The notes under the pieces are model-generated. The model had not been told where the DNA came from. It worked only from the letters and a program-made list of their open reading frames with translations, and ran no database searches. A stretch of DNA of 49,960 nt from Lachnospiraceae bacterium. GTDB taxonomy: Bacteria > Bacillota > Clostridia > Lachnospirales > Lachnospiraceae. Where the stretch lies: assembly GCA_017938145.1 (NCBI GenBank), contig JAGBCB010000070.1, forward strand, positions 1 to 49,960. Reading direction: 5' to 3'. Shown here in pieces: positions 9,114-16,866 of this stretch. The translations under genes were made by a program, and so were the position numbers. Numbering within the stretch: the stretch's first letter is position 1; every line of letters begins with the position of its first letter.

Positions 9114-9599
9114 ATGGAATTAGTAAAAGTAACACCAGAGTTTTATGAACTTTGTGAAAAATACGGTGCAAATAAGAACCGACAATTATTAGTTAGTGAA
9201 GCAGGTAGACCATGCGTATTAGTTGTAAGTTTGGTGTATTGTGGGAAGAAGCGTAAATTTGTTGTGCCAATGAAGTCTAATATCAAATCTTCTGAAGATA
9301 AAAAGAATTATTTTGCATTGCCACCGAATAGCAGGACTCAGAGAGGCTGCCGCCATGGGGTATTCTATATCAAACTGTTTCCTATAAGTGAGAGATACAT
9401 AAATCCATATTATTATAGCAATAATACTTATCTTTGTAAAATAAAAAAGAAAATAGATGAAAATGAAAAAATAATAGTGAATGCCTGTCAAAATTATCTG
9501 GAAAGATATGCGAATGGAAAAGGAATGAACTATACTCCTGACATAGACAAAATTATAGAAATATTAGATAATCAAAATGCAGACACGGAGGAAATATGA
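9114..9599 (+). CDS. Type III toxin, ToxN/AbiQ superfamily (TenpN/CptN-like) endoribonuclease
   Basis: 161 residues, ATG 9114 with AGAGGAG at 9102-9108; a longer GTG frame from 9069 would read through the terminator and is rejected. Motifs in order: LVKVTPEFYELCEKYG at the N terminus, RPCVLVVSLVYCGKKRKFVVP (two beta strands), the MKSNI segment that aligns with the ToxN-family active-site loop, then LPPNSRT and RHGVFYIKLFPIS. The family consists of sequence-specific RNases held inactive by their own repeat RNA; several abort phage infection. Assignment rests on these motifs plus the repeat array and attenuator directly upstream. Codons are AT-richer than in neighbouring genes, which suggests acquisition. 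The stop overlaps the next start (ATGA). Subfamily is uncertain. Confidence 0.82.
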   Translation: MELVKVTPEFYELCEKYGANKNRQLLVSEAGRPCVLVVSLVYCGKKRKFVVPMKSNIKSSEDKKNYFALPPNSRTQRGCRHGVFYIKLFPISERYINPYYYSNNTYLCKIKKKIDENEKIIVNACQNYLERYANGKGMNYTPDIDKIIEILDNQNADTEEI

Positions 9600-10087
9600 T
9601 TTCGTTAAAACTCTTAGAAATGAATCGTTTTATGGGAAAGCTCCTGAAAGGAGAAAATTTTGATGGTTTTCTGTTAAAGGAAGGATTTTTGCGCACAGGA
9701 ATGGAGTATCGTTTTCAGGGCAGGGTGTTCCCAGAATATTTTGATACGGAGGAACAGGAAAAACACAAGGAGGAATATACTTACTGGGGAGAGGTAAAGC
9801 CCTTTGTGTTTGAACTGGTGAAGGGAAAGAGGACACCGCTTGCGTTTTCTTTTACGCTGCTGTTAGCGAAAAATCAAACAACGGAGTTGCTGGTAAGACG
9901 TTCGGTGAATGTGGGAGAGGATTCCCCTTCTCTGTTTTTACAGGTGCGTTTTGAACATGGAGAAGGTCATATTGTTACCGGAACAGCGAGAAATATTTTT
10001 ACGCTGGATAAGTCGCTGGAAGAGGCATGGGATACGGAAGTGAAGCATATATTTAAAGCGATGGAACTGGCTGTGGAAGAAGAATAG
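9596..10087 (+). CDS. DUF5721 family protein
   Basis: 163 residues, no signal or membrane segment. The start ATG at 9596 overlaps the toxin stop (ATGA) and has ACGGAGG upstream. The pattern fits DUF5721, a Lachnospiraceae family of unknown function: an N-terminal helix (MNRFMGKLLKGENFDGFLL), then FPEYFDTEE, and WGEVKPFVFELVKGKRTPL. Its base composition matches the chromosome better than the toxin gene does. The toxin cassette may therefore have landed directly in front of it and now supplies its transcription. Confidence 0.75.
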   Translation: MISLKLLEMNRFMGKLLKGENFDGFLLKEGFLRTGMEYRFQGRVFPEYFDTEEQEKHKEEYTYWGEVKPFVFELVKGKRTPLAFSFTLLLAKNQTTELLVRRSVNVGEDSPSLFLQVRFEHGEGHIVTGTARNIFTLDKSLEEAWDTEVKHIFKAMELAVEEE

Positions 10088-10133
10088 ACCAGAACGTGTT
10101 TGAAAATCGCAGAAGGTATGAGGGGGATTACAA

Positions 10134-11300
10134 ATGAAACATTTGGATAAGAACAGCTTTCTTTTTATTACGGTTGGAATGCTTTCTCTGTTTTGTGGCT
10201 GTAGTCAGAATGGCAGTGTAGTGTATGAGGAAAAGAAGCCAACGACACAGATAGTATCAACAGCATCACTGGAACCAACAGCAACGGTTACGCCAATGCC
10301 GACCGTAACATCGGAACCAACAGCAACGGTTACGCCAATACCGACCGTAACACCGGAACCAACAGCAACGGTTACGTCAACACCGACCGTAACACCAGAA
10401 CTAACGGTAACGGTTACACCAACGCCGACCGTAACGCCGGAACCAACGGTAACAGTTACACCAACGCCGACCGTAACGCCGGAACCAACAGCAACGGTTA
10501 CACCAACACCAACTGTAACGCCAAAGCTGACACCAACACCGACGCCGGAACCTGTTCTGATAATACCAAAGACATCAGCGGCAACTGCAGGGGCACTGGC
10601 AGGCATGGAAGCTGGAAAAACAAAAGAAGATTTTAATGTCAATGATTTTTTTGCAGGTGCGGTATTTTCGGGAGATTCTGTACTGTCCCATTTTTACTGG
10701 ATGGTTCCGTATTATGACAAAGAAACGTTTGGTGGCTGTTATTTTCTTGGAAAAGCAGGCTATTCGGTCCGGGAAGCGTTAAGGGTGGACAGTGAAATTC
10801 ATCCGATGTATCAGGGAGAACAGCGCCAGATATGGGAAAGCATGAAACTGATAGAACCGGCACCGGAGCGTATCCTTTTGTTCTTTGGATTTAATGACAT
10901 TGGTATTGATGGAATAAAAGGGTTTATGGGCAATTATGATAAAATGATAAACCATATCAGGGAGGCAGTACCGGACATCAAAGTGTATATTATCGGTCTT
11001 ACGCCTATGAGAGAGGATATGGAAGGAAAGTATTTAAATAATTCGATTATACAGGAAGTTAATAGTCTGCTTCAGGAATATTGTATAGAAAATAATTTTG
11101 GTTATATTGATGTGTCAACCGCATTATGGGATGAAAAGGGAGCACTGAATACAGAATACAGTGATGGTACGAATGTGCATCTGACAAAAAGTGCCTATCT
11201 TTTGTGGAAAGAAGCAATGGTGAATTATGGAAAAGAAGTGCTTTTGATGGAGTATAAAGAAAGGATGGCGGAAGAAAAAAATAAGACGGTAGAGAGGTAG
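10134..11300 (+). CDS. SGNH/GDSL-hydrolase-like lipoprotein with Thr/Pro repeat stalk
   Basis: 388 residues, ATG 10134 with a purine-rich GAGGGGG ribosome site. The N terminus is lipoprotein-like: hydrophobic stretch, then Cys23 in LFCGCSQ. Residues 49-132 are six 14-residue repeats of the form TATVTPxPTVTPEP, a likely extended cell-wall-spanning stalk. The C-terminal about 220 residues look SGNH-like: FSGDSV with the putative nucleophile Ser, GFNDIG with the block III Asn, and SDGTNVHLT with the Asp/His pair, in the right order. Family members deacylate polysaccharides or lipids; some modify cell-wall polymers. The substrate cannot be told. A strong terminator follows. Confidence 0.78.
   Translation: MKHLDKNSFLFITVGMLSLFCGCSQNGSVVYEEKKPTTQIVSTASLEPTATVTPMPTVTSEPTATVTPIPTVTPEPTATVTSTPTVTPELTVTVTPTPTVTPEPTVTVTPTPTVTPEPTATVTPTPTVTPKLTPTPTPEPVLIIPKTSAATAGALAGMEAGKTKEDFNVNDFFAGAVFSGDSVLSHFYWMVPYYDKETFGGCYFLGKAGYSVREALRVDSEIHPMYQGEQRQIWESMKLIEPAPERILLFFGFNDIGIDGIKGFMGNYDKMINHIREAVPDIKVYIIGLTPMREDMEGKYLNNSIIQEVNSLLQEYCIENNFGYIDVSTALWDEKGALNTEYSDGTNVHLTKSAYLLWKEAMVNYGKEVLLMEYKERMAEEKNKTVER
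10278..10529 (+). repeat. Six in-frame 42-bp tandem repeats coding for the Thr/Pro stalk
   Basis: Six units of 42 bp encode TATVTPxPTVTPEP variants and differ at a few codons. The multiple of three keeps the frame, so copy number can vary without loss of the lipoprotein. Confidence 0.92.
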
Positions 11301-11335
11301 CAAACTTCATAATTCATTTGTAATTTACAGAAAAA

Positions 11336-11376
11336 TCCGTTATATTATGGTCAGAATGGTATAACGGATTTTTTTT
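11336..11376 (+). terminator. Intrinsic terminator after the SGNH lipoprotein
   Basis: TCCGTTATA (11336-11344) pairs perfectly with TATAACGGA (11360-11368), followed by eight T. Confidence 0.9.
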
Positions 11377-11399
11377 GTTGGGAAGGAGTGAAGAACGAT

Positions 11400-12277
11400 A
11401 TGGCAAGAACAGTAGCAATTGGTCTACAGAGTTTTGAGGATATACGAACCGGAAATTATTTTTATGTAGATAAGACTTCGTTTATCAAAGAATGGTGGGA
11501 ATCCGGGGACAGTGTAACACTTATTACCCGTCCGCGCCGTTTTGGAAAAACTTTGAACATGAGCATGCTGGAACATTTTTTTCTGTGGATTATGCAGGAA
11601 GGGGAGAACTGTTTGAAGGGCTTTCTATCTGGCAGGAGGAAAAATACCGGGAACTGCAGGGAACGTATCCGGTAATTAGTTTAAGCTTTGCCAGAGTGAA
11701 GGAAGCAAATTATGCGGATGCCAGGGCAAGGATGTGTGAGATACTCCAGAAACTGTATGTAAAGTTTTCTTATATAAAAGATAGTCCGGTAATGACTGAA
11801 ACAGACCGGGCATATTTTGACCGAATGCTGGCAAGCGAAATCAGTCATATTGATGCGACCTCATCCCTGTATCATCTTTCTGATTTTTTGTATCGTTATT
11901 ACGACAGAAAGGTCATTATTCTGCTGGATGAGTATGATACGCCAATGCAGGAGGCGTATGTGAATGATTACTGGAATGAACTGGTAGTATTTACAAGAAG
12001 TCTGTTCAATTCCACTTTTAAAACAAATCCGTGGTCTATTTTGAATTTTATAGATAAACAAAATTATACTGCTTATTGGGCAAATACAAGTGGAAATAAT
12101 TTGGCTGGAAAGCTTCTCAGGGAAGCAAATCCAGAGGTAAAAAAGCAGTTTGAAATTTTAATACAGGGAGGTACGGCAGCAAAGGGAATTCCGGCAGAGC
12201 GTATCCGCAGTTATGGTCTTGTTTTTGAAGGGAAGACAGTGTTGGTTGGTGACTGCTTCGAAAGCGGAGCGTTATAA
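11400..12277 (+). pseudogene. Decayed AAA-ATPase-like / PD-(D/E)XK nuclease gene
   Basis: The N terminus (IGLQSFEDIRTGNYFYVDKT, then a P-loop-like RPRRFGKTLN) is that of the large Clostridia/Bacteroides family with an AAA-ATPase-like domain followed by a PD-(D/E)XK nuclease domain, normally 500-600 residues. Here the frame breaks in a run of seven T at 11576-11582; one more T would restore the family sequence EHFFSVDYAG. Two in-frame deletions are also apparent. One joins TFKTNP to the NPWSI motif, losing the stretch normally between them. The other joins ILIQGG directly to the C-terminal IRSYGLVFEGK ending, losing most of the nuclease domain. The start is ATG 11400 with GGAAGGAG upstream. 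It is probably non-functional; deletion extents are inferred from family memory. Confidence 0.82.
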
Positions 12278-12333
12278 GCGGCAGGAAATTTATATTTCCG
12301 TGGGTCGGTCAAATTATAAATAATCTATAAATA

Positions 12334-12360
12334 TTAGCACTCATTTAAAATGAGTGCTAA
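12334..12360 (+). promoter_or_regulatory. CIRCE operator (HrcA binding site)
   Basis: TTAGCACTC (12334-12342), 9-nt spacer, GAGTGCTAA (12352-12360): a perfect consensus CIRCE inverted repeat. HrcA repressor bound here would block the htpG promoter that starts 9 bases downstream and release it on heat shock. Confidence 0.97.
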
Positions 12361-12368
12361 TATTTTTC

Positions 12369-12397
12369 TTGACATTTCGGAAAATCAGTATTATAGT
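12369..12397 (+). promoter_or_regulatory. htpG promoter
   Basis: TTGACA (12369-12374), 17-nt spacer, TATAGT (12392-12397), a strong sigma-A promoter immediately after CIRCE. The ribosome site GAAAGGAG precedes the ATG at 12432. Confidence 0.85.
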
Positions 12398-12431
12398 GTA
12401 TCATATCAGGTAACGAAAGGAGTAATTCAGC

Positions 12432-14453
12432 ATGAGTACAATGAAAGGAAATCTTTCCATCAATTCCGAAAACATATTCCCGATTATTAAGAAATGGTTA
12501 TATTCTGACCATGACATATTTTTCCGTGAGTTAATTTCCAACGGATGTGACGCTATTACCAAGTTAAAGAAATTAGAGATGATTGGTGAGGCAGAGGTGC
12601 CGGAGGATAATGAATATAAGATTCAGGTGATTGTAAATTCTGAGGAAAAGACACTGACGTTTATTGATAACGGTATCGGTATGACTTCGGACGAAGTAAA
12701 CGAGTACATTAACCAGATTGCGTTTTCTGGTGCAAAGGACTTCTTAGAGAAGTACAAGGACAAGGCAAATGAAGACCAGATTATCGGTCACTTTGGTCTT
12801 GGCTTTTATTCCGCATTCATGGTAGCGGACAAGGTAACGATTGACACACTTTCCTATAAGAAGGACGCAGCTCCGGTTCACTGGGAATCCGAAGGCGGCA
12901 TGGAGTATGAAATGGGTGAGGGCGACCGTGAGGTTCGTGGTACTACCATTAAGCTGTTCTTAAATGAAGACAGCTATGAGTTCTCCAATGAATACCGTGC
13001 CAAGGAAGTTATTGAAAAGTACTGTTCCTTTATGCCGATTCCGATTTACTTCTTCAATGCTGCGAGCCAGGAAGAAGAGGAAGAGGAGGATGTAGTGGAA
13101 GCTGCTGATACAAATACAGCAGATGCAGAGGAAACAGCGGAAGGTGAAGAAAACGAGACTGCAAAGAAGGGTCCGGAACCGGTTAACACTCCAAATCCTT
13201 TGTGGAATAAGCATCCAAATGAATGTACCGAGGAAGAATACAAGAAGTTTTACAGAGATGTATTTATGGATTACAAGGAGCCATTGTTCTGGATTCACCT
13301 GAACATGGACTATCCATTCAATTTAAAGGGTATTTTATATTTCCCTAAGTTAAATACCGAGTATGACAGCATTGAAGGAAAGATTAAGCTGTACAGCAAC
13401 CAGGTATTTATTGCGGATAACATTAAGGAAGTAATTCCGGAATTCTTAATGCTCTTAAAGGGTGTGATTGACTGTCCGGACCTGCCTTTGAATGTTTCCA
13501 GAAGTGCTCTGCAGAATGACGGTTTTGTAAAGAAGATTTCTGATTACATTACCAAGAAAGTGGCAGACAAGCTGTCTGGTATGTACAAGGTAAGCAGAGA
13601 CGAATACGAGAAGTTCTGGGATGATATCTGCCCATTCATCAAGTTCGGCTGCTTAAAGGACGAAAAGTTCCGTGAAAAGATGAAGGATTTCATTATTTTC
13701 AAGAACTTAGAGGGCAAGTATCTGACCCTGCCGGAATACATCAAGGCAGCAAAGGGTGAAACTACAGAAGCTACCGGTGAAAACGGCGAAAAGATTGAGG
13801 CTGAGGTTGTGGATGAAACAAAGAGTGCTTCTGATACCGCAGAGTCCGGCGAGCCGAAGAAGGATACCGTTTACTATGTAACGGATGAGAAGCAGCAGAG
13901 CCAGTATATCAATATGTTTAAGGAAAACGGCATTGATGCGCTGATTATGACGCACAACATTGACCAGCCGTTCATCAGCCAGTTAGAGTATGAGAACAAG
14001 GATGTGAAGTTCCAGAGAATTGATGCAGACTTAACAGAAAGCTTCACCGAAAGCAGCGAGGATATCGCAGCACTGGGTGAGGAACTGTCTGAATTATTCA
14101 AGAAGGCACTTGGCAAGGAAAAGCTGGAAGTTAAGGCAGAGAAGATTAAGAGTGACAAGATTTCTGCCATGATTACCCTGTCCGAAGAAAGCCGCAGAAT
14201 GCAGGATATGATGAAGATGTACCGCATGAGCGGCATGAAGGATGATATGTTTGCAGGCGGTGAAAAGCTGGTGCTGAATGTAAATCACCCACTGGTGAAG
14301 TATCTGGCAGAGAACAAGGAGAGCGAGCATGCCAATATGCTTTGCGAGCAGCTGTATGATCTGGCAATGCTGGCACACAGACCGTTGGAGCCGGAAGCAA
14401 TGACAAAGTTTGTGGAGCGTTCCAATGAAATTATGATGCTCCTTACGAAATAA
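12432..14453 (+). CDS. htpG: Chaperone HtpG (Hsp90) with acidic linker insertions
   Basis: Cytosolic ATP-dependent Hsp90 chaperone, 673 residues (bacterial HtpG is usually about 620-630). GHKL ATPase motifs are seen in order: ELISNGCDAITKL, DNGIGMT, GHFGLGFYSAFMVADKV. The middle domain is recognisable by NVSRSALQ. Two acidic low-complexity inserts account for the extra length. One lies between the N and middle domains (about residues 211-248, a run of Glu then Thr/Ala/Glu), where eukaryotic Hsp90 has its charged linker. The other is in the middle domain (about residues 442-475). Control by CIRCE/HrcA is read directly from the upstream operator. Identity is secure; the inserts' purpose is unknown. 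Confidence 0.97.
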   Translation: MSTMKGNLSINSENIFPIIKKWLYSDHDIFFRELISNGCDAITKLKKLEMIGEAEVPEDNEYKIQVIVNSEEKTLTFIDNGIGMTSDEVNEYINQIAFSGAKDFLEKYKDKANEDQIIGHFGLGFYSAFMVADKVTIDTLSYKKDAAPVHWESEGGMEYEMGEGDREVRGTTIKLFLNEDSYEFSNEYRAKEVIEKYCSFMPIPIYFFNAASQEEEEEEDVVEAADTNTADAEETAEGEENETAKKGPEPVNTPNPLWNKHPNECTEEEYKKFYRDVFMDYKEPLFWIHLNMDYPFNLKGILYFPKLNTEYDSIEGKIKLYSNQVFIADNIKEVIPEFLMLLKGVIDCPDLPLNVSRSALQNDGFVKKISDYITKKVADKLSGMYKVSRDEYEKFWDDICPFIKFGCLKDEKFREKMKDFIIFKNLEGKYLTLPEYIKAAKGETTEATGENGEKIEAEVVDETKSASDTAESGEPKKDTVYYVTDEKQQSQYINMFKENGIDALIMTHNIDQPFISQLEYENKDVKFQRIDADLTESFTESSEDIAALGEELSELFKKALGKEKLEVKAEKIKSDKISAMITLSEESRRMQDMMKMYRMSGMKDDMFAGGEKLVLNVNHPLVKYLAENKESEHANMLCEQLYDLAMLAHRPLEPEAMTKFVERSNEIMMLLTK

Positions 14454-14480
14454 AATTAAGATTTGCCCCATATAGTATTT

Positions 14481-14555
14481 CCGGGAAGAACCACGAATCC
14501 CCACAGGAGCTGTTCAGCGACCACTGCTCCTGTGGGGATTTGTGGTTCTTCCCGG
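14481..14555. repeat. Long near-perfect inverted repeat (30-nt arms) after htpG
   Basis: Arms 14481-14510 and 14526-14555 match at 29 of 30 positions around a 15-nt loop. No T-run follows, so it is not a classical terminator. It may be a MITE-like or REP-like element, or an mRNA-stabilising 3' hairpin. Apart from this hairpin and the degV promoter, the gap from 14454 to 14822 shows nothing I recognise. Confidence 0.85.
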
Positions 14556-14734
14556 AGCGTTATGCTGTAACAGCAGGTGGAAAAACAGCTCAAAAAGGTG
14601 AAAACACTTCATTTTGATGATTATTCCTTTGAAGGAGATGGTGGGAGTTTAATATTATACAGGAGAGCAGAGAAATAATAAGTTATTTGTAGAAAATTTT
14701 CCAATAGTTCATTCTTTTTTTATGGAAATCCCCT

Positions 14735-14762
14735 TTTCAAATCTGTATAAATGTGGTATTAT
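14735..14762 (+). promoter_or_regulatory. Putative degV promoter
   Basis: TTTCAA (14735-14740), 16-nt spacer, TATTAT (14757-14762), about 60 bases before the chosen start codon. Confidence 0.45.
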
Positions 14763-14822
14763 GGATGTAGTATTGAAAACCATATAAAAAGATGGACAAA
14801 ACTATTTTTTACGGAGGTCTTT

Positions 14823-15656
14823 ATGGCATACAAGATTATTGGAGACAGCTGCACAGATATCACAGAAGAGATGAAGCAGGAGGGTTTTATCAGTCTGGTG
14901 CCGCTGACATTAACGATAAAAGGGGAAACTTTTGTGGATGATGATACCTTTAACCAGAAGGAATTTCTTGCAAAGATGAAGCAGAGTGAGGAGTGTCCAA
15001 AGTCTGCCTGTCCATCTCCGGAGCGCTATATGAGGGAGTTTGAAGGACAGGAAGAGTGTTATGTGGTGACCCTTTCTTCCAGATTAAGTGGTTCCTATAA
15101 CAGTGCGGTTCTGGCAAAAAATATGTATCTGGAGGAGCATCCGGAGGCAAAGATTGAAATTGTGGATTCCAAGTCGGCTTCCTGTGGACAGATGTTACTT
15201 GTGGTAAAGCTGCGTGAATTAAAGGAAAAGGGATTTGGCTTTGAAGAAGTACAGAAAAAGATTACGGAGTTCCGAGATAATATGCAGACCAAATTTGTGC
15301 TGGAATCTCTGGAAAACCTCAGAAAAAACGGCAGACTGAGCAAGGTGGCATTTACCCTCTGCAATGTGCTGAATATCCGTCCGGTCATGGCGGCTGAGGA
15401 TGGCGAGATTATCAAAATTGACCAGACGAGAGGACACAATAAGGCACTGATGCGCATGATTGAGTATATTGAGGCAGACGCTACGGATGTGACGAATAAG
15501 ATTGTGGGGATTTCCCACTGCAACAACCGGGAGCGTGCGGAGATGGTGAAGCGGGAGATTTTAAAGCGGCTGCCGTTTAAGGATTGTATTATTGTGGATA
15601 CGGCTGGCGTGGCGACACTGTATGCGAATGATGGTGGAATTATTGTGAGTTATTAA
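14823..15656 (+). CDS. DegV family fatty-acid-binding protein
   Basis: 277 residues from ATG 14823, supported by ACGGAGG just upstream; a longer frame from 14751 has no ribosome site. The N-terminal pattern IIGDSCTDITEEM and later TLSSRLSGSYNSA and IVDSKSASCGQ are DegV hallmarks. The fold binds a fatty acid and in FakB proteins presents it to the FakA kinase for phosphorylation. No fakA-like gene is adjacent, so whether this paralog serves fatty-acid uptake is open. It sits alone, followed by a tRNA promoter. Confidence 0.93.
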   Translation: MAYKIIGDSCTDITEEMKQEGFISLVPLTLTIKGETFVDDDTFNQKEFLAKMKQSEECPKSACPSPERYMREFEGQEECYVVTLSSRLSGSYNSAVLAKNMYLEEHPEAKIEIVDSKSASCGQMLLVVKLRELKEKGFGFEEVQKKITEFRDNMQTKFVLESLENLRKNGRLSKVAFTLCNVLNIRPVMAAEDGEIIKIDQTRGHNKALMRMIEYIEADATDVTNKIVGISHCNNRERAEMVKREILKRLPFKDCIIVDTAGVATLYANDGGIIVSY

Positions 15657-15693
15657 AGGTATTATTTTTTATAAGTTTTTCAAAAAAAAGTTC

Positions 15694-15722
15694 TTGACTT
15701 TTTATGCTGTTGGTAGTATCAT
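15694..15722 (+). promoter_or_regulatory. Promoter of the tRNA-Pro/tRNA-Thr unit
   Basis: TTGACT (15694-15699), 17-nt spacer, TATCAT (15717-15722); the first tRNA begins about 30 bases downstream. Confidence 0.75.
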
Positions 15723-15753
15723 ATTGTAGTCAGTTGATGACACATAGATACAT

Positions 15754-15827
15754 CGAGGCGTGGCTCAGTTTGGTAGAGCGCTGCGTTCGGGACGCAGAGG
15801 CCGCGTGTTCGAATCACGTCGCCTCGA
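15754..15827 (+). tRNA. tRNA-Pro (anticodon CGG)
   Basis: Cloverleaf: acceptor CGAGGCG pairs with CGCCTCG, D arm GCTC with GAGC, anticodon stem CTGCG with CGCAG around loop TTCGGGA (anticodon CGG), and T loop TTCGAAT. Discriminator A. No CCA is encoded. Confidence 0.95.
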
Positions 15828-15837
15828 TTTTCAACAA

Positions 15838-15864
15838 GGACACCCATTTTTTCTATGGGTGTCC
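15838..15864 (+). terminator. Hairpin between the two tRNA genes
   Basis: GGACACCCAT (15838-15847) pairs perfectly with ATGGGTGTCC (15855-15864). There is no long T-run after it, so it may be a partial terminator or a processing structure. Confidence 0.5.
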
Positions 15865-15914
15865 TGTTGTACAGGGAAAAGTAACCGGCAGACACGGTTA
15901 CCAGTAGAATATTT

Positions 15915-15987
15915 GCTGAAATAGCTCAGTCGGTAGAGCACTTCACTCGTAATGAAGGGGTCGAGGGTTCAAGTCCCTTTTTCAGCT
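15915..15987 (+). tRNA. tRNA-Thr (anticodon CGT)
   Basis: Acceptor GCTGAAA pairs with TTTCAGC, D arm GCTC with GAGC, anticodon stem CTTCA with TGAAG around loop CTCGTAA (anticodon CGT), and T loop TTCAAGT. Discriminator T. No CCA is encoded. Confidence 0.95.
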
Positions 15988-15992
15988 TGCAG

Positions 15993-16022
15993 GGTTATCG
16001 CATTTTTGCGGTAACCTTTTTT
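15993..16022 (+). terminator. Terminator after tRNA-Thr
   Basis: GGTTATCGCA (15993-16002) pairs with TGCGGTAACC (16007-16016) around a TTTT loop, followed by six T. Confidence 0.9.
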
Positions 16023-16080
16023 CACATTCGGGATTCTTTTGTCATATACTGATGATATCAGAGGGGAAAGGAATCAAAGT

Positions 16081-16866
16081 ATGGGGTTTCTTGATATTTC
16101 ACAGTTAAATTATTCCTATCATACAAAAGCAGGCGAAACGAAAGCACTCTCTGGTATTAACCTGGCGGTCAGGGAGGGGGAATTTCTTGCCATTGTGGGT
16201 CCCAGCGGCTGCGGTAAGTCCACACTGCTGAATCTGATTGCGGGACTGCTCAAAACACAGGAGGGAAATATTACCATAGAGGGGGCGCCGGTGGCAGAAA
16301 GCCGGGATAAAATCGGCTATATGCTGCAGAAAGACCATTTAATGGAGTGGCGCAGTACGGAGGATAATATCCGGCTGGGTCTGGAAATAAATAAAATGGA
16401 AACAAAGGAAAAAGAGGCTTTGATGGAGCAGATGCTGAAACAGTATGGATTGTATGAATTCCGTAAGGTGAAGCCAAAGGAATTGTCCGGTGGCATGCGG
16501 CAGAGAGCGGCACTCATCCGGACGCTGGTGATGGAACCGGAACTGCTGCTTCTGGATGAACCATTTTCAGCATTGGATTACCAGACCCGCTTAAGTGTGG
16601 CAGATGACATTTATGCCATTTTAAAAGCAGAGGGAAAAACCGCAGTGATGATTACCCATGACATTGCAGAAGCAATCAGTATGTCGGAGAGGGTAATTGT
16701 GCTGACCAGCCGGCCGGGACGGATAAGAAAGGAAATACAGGTTCATTTGACCATGGAAGATGGAAAACCGCCGGTGAAGCCATCCCAGGCCAGAAGTGCA
16801 CGGGAATTCGCAGTATATTATCAGCAAATCTGGAAGGAGTTGATGGGAGATGATGATGAACGGTAA
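16081..16866 (+). CDS. SsuB/TauB/ThiZ-type ABC transporter ATP-binding protein
   Basis: 261 residues from ATG 16081 (GGGGAAAGGA upstream). One NBD: Walker A GPSGCGKST, Q-loop MLQKDHLMEW, signature LSGGMRQR, Walker B LLLDEPFSALD, and switch His in MITHDIAEA. The short Q-loop and C-terminal VLTSRPGRI motif are typical of the nitrate/sulfonate/taurine/thiamine-precursor subclass. The permease gene overlaps its end by 17 bases, so the two are co-translated. No substrate-binding protein gene is adjacent, so the substrate (sulfonate, or pyrimidine thiamine precursor) cannot be decided. Confidence 0.92.
   Translation: MGFLDISQLNYSYHTKAGETKALSGINLAVREGEFLAIVGPSGCGKSTLLNLIAGLLKTQEGNITIEGAPVAESRDKIGYMLQKDHLMEWRSTEDNIRLGLEINKMETKEKEALMEQMLKQYGLYEFRKVKPKELSGGMRQRAALIRTLVMEPELLLLDEPFSALDYQTRLSVADDIYAILKAEGKTAVMITHDIAEAISMSERVIVLTSRPGRIRKEIQVHLTMEDGKPPVKPSQARSAREFAVYYQQIWKELMGDDDER

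Noticed and set aside
10278-10529. CRISPR-like regular repeats
   Set aside because: Units are contiguous with no spacers and lie in frame inside a coding sequence.
10205-10642. Long minus-strand open frame opposite the Thr/Pro repeat
   Set aside because: It is the shadow of a low-complexity coding repeat (Val/Gly-rich readout) and has no ribosome site.
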